DNA of 54,640 bases, from contig DXCZ01000086.1 of NCBI GenBank assembly GCA_019115765.1, positions 1 to 54,640 on the forward strand, read 5' to 3'. Below the pieces are notes generated by a model. That model made no database searches. It was not told the DNA's origin and saw nothing but the letters and a program-made list of their open reading frames with translations. Origin of the DNA: Candidatus Mediterraneibacter stercoripullorum (lineage in GTDB: Bacteria; Bacillota; Clostridia; Lachnospirales; Lachnospiraceae). Positions 1 to 7,266 of the stretch are shown here, one piece after another (position 1 is the first letter of the stretch; every line of letters begins with the position of its first letter). The position numbers and the translations under genes were made by a program.

Positions 1-147
1 TCAGCTGATCTGTCAAGTGATTTTAAAGAAAAACTTGAGGAAATGTTACAGAAATATAGAGGTGAAACTATTAATTTTGATTTGAGAAAAGTCAGGAAAT
101 TCAAGGTATTTGAGTTTCCGAGACCAGACAAATATACTAGGAGGTAA
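1..147 (+). CDS. 3' end of an unidentified gene (cut by the window edge)
   Basis: Frame 1 is open from the first base to a TAA at 145-147 and encodes the last 48 residues of a lysine- and arginine-rich protein ending in PRPDKYTRR. I do not recognise the family. The stretch is more AT-rich than the genes that follow. The ribosome binding site of the next gene, AGGAGG at 139-144, lies inside its last two codons, so the two genes are probably co-transcribed and translationally linked. Only a C-terminal tail is visible, so no function is proposed. Confidence 0.6.
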   Translation, partial: SADLSSDFKEKLEEMLQKYRGETINFDLRKVRKFKVFEFPRPDKYTRR

Positions 148-151
148 TATT

Positions 152-1174
152 ATGAGCAAATCCTTTGATCTTCTTTCTCTCGGGGAAGTCCTGCTCCGTC
201 TTTCCCCGCCAAGCAATGAACGTCTTGTAAGAGGAGAAACTCTCCAGAAACAGGTTGGCGGCGCTGAACTGAACGTTGTTTCCGGCGTATCCCTTCTCGG
301 ACTCCGTACAGGAATTATTTCCAAACTCCCCGCAAATGATATCGGTACATATGCAAAGAACAGGATCCGTTTCTGCGGCGTCAGCGACGACTATCTGGTC
401 TATGACAATTCACCGGACGCACGCCTGGGGATCTACTACTATGAAAACGGCGCATATCCCAGAAAACCCGGGGTTGTCTATGACCGGAGACACTCCACCA
501 TCAACACTATCTCTGTTGACGATTTCGACGAGTCCCTCTTCCGTTCCACCCGTTGTTTCCACACCAGCGGTATCACCCTGGCTCTCAGTGAGCAGTGCAG
601 GAACACCGCTGTCGAGATGATCCGCCGCTTCAAAGAAGCGGGAGCTCTGATCTCCTTCGACGTGAACTTCCGCGGAAACCTGTGGACCGGAGACCAGGCA
701 AGGGAATGTATCGAGAAGATTCTTCCTTATGTGGACATCTTCTTCTGTTCTGAGGAAACTGCCCGCCTTACATTCTTAAAGGAAGGCGATGCGAAGGATA
801 TCATGAAGAGCTTTACAAAAGATTACCCGATTCGGATCGTGGCTTCCACACAGCGTATTGTACACAGCCCGAAGATCCACACTTTCGGATCTATTATCTA
901 TGACGCTCAGAGTGATAAATATTATGAAGAAGAACCCTACCGCAACATCGAAGTTGTTGACCGGATCGGCAGCGGAGATGCTTATGTATCCGGTGTGCTG
1001 TTTGGACTTCTCTCAGATCCCGACAACTGCCAGAGAGCTCTGGAGATCGGAAATGCCACCAGTGCAGTGAAGAATACGATCCCGGGCGACCTGCCTTCAT
1101 CTGATCTGAAAGAAATCGAAAACGTGATCAAAGGACACAAAGCTGTTGGGCCGCAGCTTGAAATGGACCGCTGA
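152..1174 (+). CDS. kdgK: 2-keto-3-deoxygluconate kinase, PfkB family
   Basis: Phosphorylates 2-keto-3-deoxygluconate to KDPG, the step where the glucuronate and galacturonate routes meet. The 340-residue protein has the PfkB/ribokinase N-terminal glycine motif GGAELNVVSG near residue 33 and the C-terminal ATP-site signature DRIGSGDAY near residue 269, whose GSGD aspartate is the usual catalytic base. ATG at 152 was chosen over an in-frame ATG at 110 because AGGAGG sits at 139-144 with ideal spacing, and because the family start is near the LLSLGEVLLRLSP strand. It is followed by a strong terminator and stands tail to tail with uxaC. Other PfkB sugar kinases are possible, but the uronate context supports KdgK. 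Confidence 0.85.
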   Translation: MSKSFDLLSLGEVLLRLSPPSNERLVRGETLQKQVGGAELNVVSGVSLLGLRTGIISKLPANDIGTYAKNRIRFCGVSDDYLVYDNSPDARLGIYYYENGAYPRKPGVVYDRRHSTINTISVDDFDESLFRSTRCFHTSGITLALSEQCRNTAVEMIRRFKEAGALISFDVNFRGNLWTGDQARECIEKILPYVDIFFCSEETARLTFLKEGDAKDIMKSFTKDYPIRIVASTQRIVHSPKIHTFGSIIYDAQSDKYYEEEPYRNIEVVDRIGSGDAYVSGVLFGLLSDPDNCQRALEIGNATSAVKNTIPGDLPSSDLKEIENVIKGHKAVGPQLEMDR

Positions 1175-1189
1175 TCGGCAAGCAAAAAT

Positions 1190-1234
1190 CCGCCCCGCTT
1201 CATCTCGAAAAAGAGATAAAGCGGGGCGGGTTTT
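1190..1234. terminator. Bidirectional intrinsic terminator between kdgK and uxaC
   Basis: CCGCCCCGCTT at 1190-1200 pairs perfectly with AAGCGGGGCGG at 1219-1229, with a further inner ATCTC/GAGAT stem. TTTTAC follows on the plus strand. It lies between convergent genes, so it probably ends both transcripts, although the minus-strand tail is less U-rich. Confidence 0.85.
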
Positions 1235-1297
1235 ACGTTGGGCCAAAGTCATGCTTTTTCATGCAGGCATGAAACGCATGACCTTTTGACCCTGGCA

Positions 1298-2716
1298 TCA
1301 TTCTACTGTATCCAGATTAAATCCAAAGTATCTCACTGCATTATTGTAGGAGATATCTTTTACAATCTTTCCGAGAACCTTCATATCCTTCGGATACTCG
1401 CCATTCTCAACCCATCCTCCAATGAGCTCGCAGAGGATTCTTCTGAAATACTCGTGTCTCGCATAGGACAGGAAACTTCTGGAGTCTGTCAGCATTCCTA
1501 CAAAGTTGCTCAGGCATCCCAGATTTGCCAGAGATGTCATCTGCTTCATCATACCAGTCTTGTGATCGTTGAACCACCATGCGGAGCCCTGCTGGATCTT
1601 CGCCGCCGCTGAGGAATCCTGGAAGCAGCCCAGGATCGTGCCGATTGCCTCGTCGTCGTTGGGGTTCAGGCTGTAGATGATCGTCTTGGGCAGCTCGTCC
1701 GTCACATTCAGAGCGTTCAGGAAATCAGCCATCTGTCCGGATGGAGCATAGTTATTGATGCAGTCAAATCCTGTATCCGGTCCAAGGCGGTCGAACATCG
1801 GCGTATTATTGTCTCTCTTGCATCCGTAGTGAAGCTGCATTGCCCATCCCAGCTTGCTGTACTCTCTTCCAACGAAGAGCATGAATTCTGTCTTGTATTT
1901 CAATTCTTCTTCCTTCGTTATCTCGCCGCCTGCCAGCTTCTTGGCAACAATAGCCTCGATCTCTTCCTCGGAAGCCGGAACATACATTACATACTCAAGA
2001 GCGTGGTCGGAAGCACGGCATCCCATCTCATGAAAGAACGCCATTCTCTTCTTCAGAGCCTCTTTCATATCGGCAAATGTCTTCACTTCCATGTCTGCTG
2101 CCTCTCCCAGGGTCTTCAGATAATCTGCGAAGCCCGGTTTCTCAATTCCCATGGCCTTGTCCGGACGCCATGCAGGCAGCACCTGTACATCAAAACTCTC
2201 GTCTGCCTTCAGGACTTTATGCCACTCAAGAGAGTCAGCCGGATCATCCGTTGTACACAAAAGCGTAACTCCGGACTGTTTGATCAGATTGCGGACTGTC
2301 ATGCTGTCCTCCGCCAGCTTCGCATTGCAGATATTCCACACTTCCTCTGCTGTCTCGCCGTTTAACACGCCATGATATCCGAAATATCTCTGCAGTTCCA
2401 GATGGCTCCAGTGATACAGCGGGTTGCCGATACCTCTCTCCAGTGTCTCAGCCCATTTCTGGAACTTCTCACGGTCAGAAGCATCTCCTGTGATGTATTT
2501 TTCCTCCACACCGTTGGAACGCATGAGGCGCCATTTATAATGGTCTCCGCCCAGCCATACCTGTGTGATGTTGTCAAACTTTCTGTCCTCAGCGATCTCC
2601 TTCGGATTGATGTGACAGTGATAGTCCAGGATCGGAGTCTTTGCCGCATATTCATGATACAGTTCCTTTGCCGTATCCGTACTCAGAAGAAAATCCTCAT
2701 CCATAAATTGTTTCAT
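1298..2716 (-). CDS. uxaC: Glucuronate isomerase (uronate isomerase)
   Basis: Converts D-glucuronate to D-fructuronate and D-galacturonate to D-tagaturonate, the entry step of both hexuronate routes. The 472-residue protein matches the family length (about 470). It carries the metal-binding TPILDYHCHINPKEIAEDR segment near residue 30, a typical amidohydrolase-fold HxH. The start at 2716 (MKQFMDEDFLL) was chosen over upstream in-frame starts because AAGGAGA lies about eight bases before it. The neighbours are a LacI-type regulator upstream on the same strand and uxaA beyond it. The gene appears intact, unlike uxaB. Confidence 0.95.
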   Translation of the reverse strand: MKQFMDEDFLLSTDTAKELYHEYAAKTPILDYHCHINPKEIAEDRKFDNITQVWLGGDHYKWRLMRSNGVEEKYITGDASDREKFQKWAETLERGIGNPLYHWSHLELQRYFGYHGVLNGETAEEVWNICNAKLAEDSMTVRNLIKQSGVTLLCTTDDPADSLEWHKVLKADESFDVQVLPAWRPDKAMGIEKPGFADYLKTLGEAADMEVKTFADMKEALKKRMAFFHEMGCRASDHALEYVMYVPASEEEIEAIVAKKLAGGEITKEEELKYKTEFMLFVGREYSKLGWAMQLHYGCKRDNNTPMFDRLGPDTGFDCINNYAPSGQMADFLNALNVTDELPKTIIYSLNPNDDEAIGTILGCFQDSSAAAKIQQGSAWWFNDHKTGMMKQMTSLANLGCLSNFVGMLTDSRSFLSYARHEYFRRILCELIGGWVENGEYPKDMKVLGKIVKDISYNNAVRYFGFNLDTVE

Positions 2717-2804
2717 AAGTTCTGTTCTCCTTTCTTGAATCTTCCTCCCGCCCGCCGGGCCGGAAGGCATCTCCCATTTTATATATGATAAATCATCGGT
2801 TCTT

Positions 2805-2829
2805 AATATGGCAGGGAAACAGCCATATT
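2805..2829. promoter_or_regulatory. Perfect inverted repeat upstream of uxaC
   Basis: AATATGGC at 2805-2812 and GCCATATT at 2822-2829 form a perfect 8-base inverted repeat with a 9-base loop, in the 226-base gap between the LacI-type gene and uxaC. No U-run follows on either strand. A regulator site or an mRNA hairpin in the uxaC leader fits better than a terminator. Function is inferred from position only. Confidence 0.4.
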
Positions 2830-2942
2830 CCGGGAACCGCAACCCGCCCTTTCATACACATTCAGAAGGAATCCCCATCCAGTCGGTCCTTGCCGCCCTG
2901 TTATCTCCGGCCCGAACCGCGTGCCTCCCCGGCAGAACGGCA

Positions 2943-3944
2943 TCAGAAATCTGTAGTGCACCTCTTTACAAGTGTGCACTCCACCGGGATCTTTGTCTGG
3001 ATCCTCTCACCCTTTACCACCTTCATCATATTATCGATGGTCATGCTGCAGAGCTTTTCCCCTGTATTGTCAACAGAAGTAAGCTCAGGCTCACAGCAGA
3101 TGGCGTATTCCGAATTATTATATCCGATGACCGCCAGATCTCCCGGGATAGACAGCCCCTTGGCGTGAGCATACTTGACCGCTCCCACCGCAAGCCCGTC
3201 GTCCGTGGCGAGAACGCTGTCGAAGACAAGTGTCCTCCTGGACAGTAAAATATCTCTTACATACTGTATCTGATTCTTCAGGCACAGCTTCAGTTCTCCC
3301 AGGACGGGAAGCCCGTGTTCCTTCAGAGCCCTCTCATATCCCGCCATCTTCTTCGCTGCACTGTATGTCTCCGAATCCGTCAGGAACAGGATCCGCTGCC
3401 GTCCGGAGTTGATCAGCTCGGAAACCGCATCATACACGGCACGCTCATCCTCACTGTATACACAGTATATATTGTCCCCTTCTACCTCACCATTGATCAG
3501 GAATACCGGTATCTTCGCCGCAGCCTTTCTGATATACTCGCATCCATTCCCCGCCGCTCCTGCATCAGCATAGGTGGATCCCACCAGTACAAGTGCGTCG
3601 ATCCTTTTCTTCATGATCAGATCTACAGCGCTTTCCTTTTTCTTCTGCTGGTATCCGCTGCAATACAGGATGCAGTCATATCCATATCCTCTCAGCCGGT
3701 GTTCCAGACATGCCACCGCACTGGCCATATACATATCTGACACATCCGGACAGATGATCCCGATCGTCTGCATGGAATCAAGACCAAGTCCCCGCGCAAA
3801 CACATTCGGAGTGTAATTGTTTTCCTCCATCACAGCCCGCACCTTCATCTTCGTCTTCTCACTGACCCGCGGACTGTCATTTACCACCCGGGATACCGTG
3901 GCAATGGAGACACCGGCCAGTTCCGCAATATCATAAATATTCAT
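2943..3944 (-). CDS. LacI/GalR family transcriptional regulator
   Basis: A 333-residue repressor of normal family length. The N-terminus (IYDIAELAGVSIATVSRVVN) is the canonical LacI helix-turn-helix plus hinge approach, ending in NVFARGLGLDS, followed by a periplasmic-binding-protein-like sensor domain from about residue 60. GGGAG precedes the ATG at good spacing. It lies between uxaC (same strand, downstream) and uxaA (divergent), so it probably controls hexuronate catabolism with a uronate-derived inducer. Two palindromes with LacI-type geometry lie in the divergent promoter region at 4039-4050 and 4217-4230. Effector and exact targets are inferred. Confidence 0.9.
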   Translation of the reverse strand: MNIYDIAELAGVSIATVSRVVNDSPRVSEKTKMKVRAVMEENNYTPNVFARGLGLDSMQTIGIICPDVSDMYMASAVACLEHRLRGYGYDCILYCSGYQQKKKESAVDLIMKKRIDALVLVGSTYADAGAAGNGCEYIRKAAAKIPVFLINGEVEGDNIYCVYSEDERAVYDAVSELINSGRQRILFLTDSETYSAAKKMAGYERALKEHGLPVLGELKLCLKNQIQYVRDILLSRRTLVFDSVLATDDGLAVGAVKYAHAKGLSIPGDLAVIGYNNSEYAICCEPELTSVDNTGEKLCSMTIDNMMKVVKGERIQTKIPVECTLVKRCTTDF

Positions 3945-4038
3945 ACGCTCTATCTCCCTGACAGGTCTGCTCTTCTCTCTTTTTCAGATTTCAGAGTCCC
4001 TTCTTTCCACCTGCCGTCATGCTCCGGGAGTCCGGCAG

Positions 4039-4050
4039 GTAACCGCTTAC
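4039..4050. promoter_or_regulatory. LacI/CcpA-type operator candidate (GTAACCGCTTAC)
   Basis: GTAA-CCG-CTTAC is a near-palindrome with a central CG, as LacI-family operators have. Read on the minus strand with its flanks it matches the CcpA cre consensus WTGNAANCGNWNNCA with one mismatch. It lies 95 bases upstream of the LacI-type gene, next to a weak hairpin (ACCTGCCG 4009-4016 with CGGCAGGT 4033-4040). The site may serve autoregulation or catabolite control. Confidence 0.5.
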
Positions 4051-4216
4051 ATTTACTTACATTATACTGGAAGCTTTCTTTCAGAGCAATTCTTTTTCTG
4101 TTGTAAATTTTGCCAAAACTCTTCTCTTCATTTTGTTTAAAGTGCTTTTTTTGTCATATTCCTGTCCGATTTTTCTTTTTCATGTTGACTCTACTTCCAA
4201 AATATTGCAAGTTAAA

Positions 4217-4230
4217 TGTAAGCTCTTACA
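4217..4230. promoter_or_regulatory. Operator candidate upstream of uxaA (TGTAAGCTCTTACA)
   Basis: TGTAAG and CTTACA are perfect inverted half-sites around CT, 34 bases before the uxaA start and just upstream of its GGGAAGGG ribosome binding site. The half-site resembles the one at 4039-4050 (CTTAC). A shared LacI-type regulator binding both sides of this divergent 320-base region is plausible. Apart from these sites the region holds AT-rich promoter-like sequence and no gene. Confidence 0.5.
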
Positions 4231-4264
4231 ATCAATCTTTTCAAAAAAGGGAAGGGAATTTGTC

Positions 4265-5755
4265 ATGAAAACATATCTCAGAATCCATCCAACAGACAAT
4301 GTGGCCGTAGCTCTCGCGCCGCTGTCCGCCGGCACGTCCGTCGAACTGGACGGGATCAGTCTCACACTTGCGGAAGATATCCCACAGGGACATAAGTTTG
4401 CCCTGACAGATATTCCGGAAGATGCCCAGATCATCAAGTATGGCTATCCCATCGGCATCGCGAAGGAGGATATCCATCCGGGCTGCTGGGTCCACATCCA
4501 CAACATCCGCACCGGACTGGGCGATCTGCTCACCTACACCTATGACCGTCAGGCAGCGGATGTCGCACCTACAGAGGAGCGCTTCTTCCAGGGATACCGG
4601 AGAGCCGACGGCAGGGCCGCTGTCAGGAACGAGCTCTGGATCATCCCCACTGTCGGATGCGTGAACAACATCGCCACTGCCATTGAACGGAAAGCACAGT
4701 ATCTTGTGAAAGGAACTGTTGATGCGGTAGCCGCTTTTCCACATCCCTACGGATGTTCCCAGATGGGGGACGACCAGGAGCATACCCGCACGATCCTGGC
4801 GGATCTGATCAATCATCCTAACGCGGGAGGCGTCCTTGTCCTTGGCCTGGGGTGCGAGAACAGCAACATCGATGTGCTGAAAGGTTATATCGGTGATTAT
4901 GATGAGAACCGGTTGAAGTTCCTCGTCTGTCAGGAATCTGATGACGAGATGGCTGACGCTCTGGCTCTTCTGGAACAGCTGGCAGAATATGCAGGGCAGT
5001 TCCACAGAGAACCCATCAGCTGCAGCGAGCTGGTCATCGGCATGAAGTGCGGCGGCAGCGATGGCCTGTCCGGCATCACAGCCAACCCGACGGTGGGGGC
5101 GTTTTCCGATCTGCTCATCTCCAAAGGCGGCACCACCATACTGACCGAAGTACCGGAGATGTTCGGCGCCGAGACCCAGCTGATGAACCGCTGCGAGAAC
5201 GAAGAGCTGTTCCATCAGACCGTCGATCTGATCAACAACTTCAAGGAATACTTCAAGAGCCACGGACAGACGATCTACGAGAACCCGTCTCCCGGCAATA
5301 AAAAGGGCGGCATCTCCACGCTGGAAGACAAGTCTATGGGCTGCACCCAGAAATCCGGCACCGCACCGGTAAAGGGCGTCCTGGCATACGGCGAACCTGT
5401 GAAGGAGAAAGGACTGAACCTGCTGAGCGCTCCCGGCAACGACCTGGTAGCGTCCACTGCTCTGGCCGCATCCGGCGCACACATTGTCCTCTTTACCACA
5501 GGAAGAGGAACTCCGTTTGCATCACCGGTACCGACGGTTAAGATCTCCACCAACAACCGGCTCTACGACAAGAAGAACAACTGGATCGATTTCAACTGCG
5601 GGACCCTGGTAGAAGGAGATACTCTTCCGGAACTCAGAGACAGATTCTTCGATTATGTGATCTCTGTTGCCTCGGGAGAAGAGGAAAGGTTTACGGCAAT
5701 TATCCGGAAAAGGTACTCCAGTTCGGTGAAGGCAATTTTCTCCGCGCTTTTGTAG
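4265..5755 (+). CDS. uxaA: Altronate dehydratase with replaced C-terminus
   Basis: Altronate dehydratase removes water from D-altronate to give 2-keto-3-deoxygluconate. The 496-residue product has the N-terminal SAF-like segment (residues 1 to about 95) and the long catalytic UxaA region, with RADGRAAVRNELWIIPTVGC and ECGGSDGLSGITANP-type motifs (here MKCGGSDGLSGITANP). ATG 4265 follows GGGAAGGG; the longer in-frame extension upstream is leader sequence. The normal family end after FDYVISVASGE, a tail ending like AIFKxGVTL, is missing. From about 5680 the frame runs out of phase through uxaB sequence for some 25 residues, because a deletion fused the two genes. Near-normal length is coincidence. 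Activity is uncertain. Confidence 0.85.
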   Translation: MKTYLRIHPTDNVAVALAPLSAGTSVELDGISLTLAEDIPQGHKFALTDIPEDAQIIKYGYPIGIAKEDIHPGCWVHIHNIRTGLGDLLTYTYDRQAADVAPTEERFFQGYRRADGRAAVRNELWIIPTVGCVNNIATAIERKAQYLVKGTVDAVAAFPHPYGCSQMGDDQEHTRTILADLINHPNAGGVLVLGLGCENSNIDVLKGYIGDYDENRLKFLVCQESDDEMADALALLEQLAEYAGQFHREPISCSELVIGMKCGGSDGLSGITANPTVGAFSDLLISKGGTTILTEVPEMFGAETQLMNRCENEELFHQTVDLINNFKEYFKSHGQTIYENPSPGNKKGGISTLEDKSMGCTQKSGTAPVKGVLAYGEPVKEKGLNLLSAPGNDLVASTALAASGAHIVLFTTGRGTPFASPVPTVKISTNNRLYDKKNNWIDFNCGTLVEGDTLPELRDRFFDYVISVASGEEERFTAIIRKRYSSSVKAIFSALL

Positions 5756-6764
5756 ACTGGATGATCAACAAAGCAAACAAGGACGGGATTTACCAGGGCA
5801 GCATTGTCCTGTGCCAGCCCATTGCCCAGGGCCTGAAGAAGATGATCAACGATCAGGACGGCGTTTATACTCTGGCCATGCGCGGTGCTGAGAACGGTAC
5901 TCCGGTAGAGAACATCGAGATCATCACATCCGTGTCCCGCTGCATCAATCCCTATGAGGACGAGGATTATGATGAGCTGATGAAACTTGCCCGCAGCGAG
6001 TACCTGGAGGTTGTTGTATCCAACACAACAGAGGCCTTCTCTTCCTTCCTGTTGAGCTGATCGATAACAACGGCGCAGAGCTGAAGAGGATCGTTCTCCA
6101 GTACGCCGATGAATGGGAACTGGGCGAAGAGTTCAAGAACTGGGTCGTAAATGCAAATGAGTTCACAAGCACTCTTGTTGACCGTATCGTTACCGGATAT
6201 CCGCGTGACCAGATCGACTACTTCGAGGAGAAGCTGGGATATAAGGACAATGTGATCTACAAGGAAGTGATTCCCACACTGGATCTGCCGAAAGAGGAAC
6301 TGGAATCCTTCGCAACTGCGGTAAACGACAGATTCGCCAACCCGTACATCAAGCACAAACTGCTTGATATCGCTCTGAACTCCTGCTCCAAGTTCAATGC
6401 GAGATGCCTGCCGTCTCTGCTGAGCTATGCAGAGGAAAAGGGCGAGCTTCCGAAATGCCTGACCTTCTCCCTGGCTGCATTTATCAAGTTCTACCAGGGC
6501 GAGATGAAGGACGGCGCTTATACAGGAACAAGAAAAGACGGTACACAGTATCCGCTGCGCGATGATGCGGATGTTCTGAAGTTCTTCGCTGATGTATGGG
6601 CTGATCCGGACGCCGGCAAAGTCGCTCAGGCCGTCCTCTCCCACACAGAGTTCTGGAGCGGCAGGGATCTGACCGAAGTAGCCGGACTGCTGGACGCTGT
6701 TGCAGGATATCTGAAAGAAATGGAGACAAAAGATATCAAAGATATCATGGCTGAGCTTATCTAG
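5692..6764 (+). pseudogene. uxaB: Tagaturonate reductase (altronate oxidoreductase), broken by three deletions
   Basis: UxaB reduces tagaturonate to altronate and is normally about 480-500 residues. Here three pieces remain. Piece 1 (5692-6035) lacks the start codon and first residues, beginning at YPEKVLQFGEGNFLRAF, and ends at VVSNTTEA. Piece 2 (6036 on, another frame) resumes at LLFLPVELIDNNG, skipping about 40 family residues. Piece 3 joins in frame at about 6252 (LGYKDNV to IYKEVIPTLDLP), skipping about 85-90 residues that in the mannitol dehydrogenase family carry the catalytic KPYKxRKxxxLNGAH block. Only about 355 of 490 residues survive and the catalytic part is gone, so it cannot be functional. 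The C-terminal part is otherwise well conserved, so the decay is recent. Confidence 0.88.
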
Positions 6765-6877
6765 TGTACTGCAAGAAATAAGCGTCTGAGAAGTTTATTC
6801 CATACGGTAATCCAGGATAATCGGCCGCCCTCTGCCAGGGCAGAGCCGTATCCTGTATTATATACAATAAAGTCATC

Positions 6878-6937
6878 GATAAAGGGCCCGCTGTAAGAAA
6901 TTCCCTCCTCCACAGCAGGCCCTTTATCATTGGTTTT
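6878..6937. terminator. Intrinsic terminator after the uxaAB remnant
   Basis: GATAAAGGGCC at 6878-6888 pairs with GGCCCTTTATC ending at 6928, continued inward by GCTGT/ACAGC, and followed by ATTGGTTTTT on the plus strand. The 230-base gap before the convergent DUF1294 gene holds nothing else that I can identify. Confidence 0.7.
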
Positions 6938-6996
6938 TCACCTGTTCAGTCAGTCCCGACGTCTCCTGACGCCGGATCCAGAGCTGAGGATCCGGA

Positions 6997-7266
6997 TCAG
7001 AGAAACCAGCTCACCGCTCCCACGATCAGCAGACAGTGCAGAACGAGCATCACAGGCACTCCGATGTAAAACTTCGGCTTTTTCGTCTTGTGATGAAACA
7101 GGAACATTCCTGCCAGCGCCCCGACAGCCCCGCCGATCAGAGCAAGGAACAGCAGCGTCCGCTCCGGGATCCGCCACTTTCCTGCTTTCGCTTTCCATTT
7201 ATCCAGTCCGTAGGCAAGCCATGCCGTTATATTTATAATGATCAGATAATACATCACATATCTCAT
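6997..7266 (-). CDS. DUF1294 family small membrane protein
   Basis: 89 residues with about three hydrophobic segments. It has the DUF1294 pattern: AYGLDKWKAKAGKWRIPE after the first membrane segment, then LIGGAVGALAGMFLFHHKT, KPKFYIGVPV and a final hydrophobic helix. It overlaps the addA stop by four bases (ATGA), so it is the last gene of the addB-addA transcript and is translationally coupled. Function of the family is unknown. No signal peptide is apparent. Confidence 0.85.
   Translation of the reverse strand: MRYVMYYLIIINITAWLAYGLDKWKAKAGKWRIPERTLLFLALIGGAVGALAGMFLFHHKTKKPKFYIGVPVMLVLHCLLIVGAVSWFL

Noticed and set aside
5692-6764. Sequencing frameshift in a normal uxaB
   Set aside because: A single-base error would keep all residues. 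Here about 40 and about 85-90 family residues and the start are missing, and the third break is in frame.
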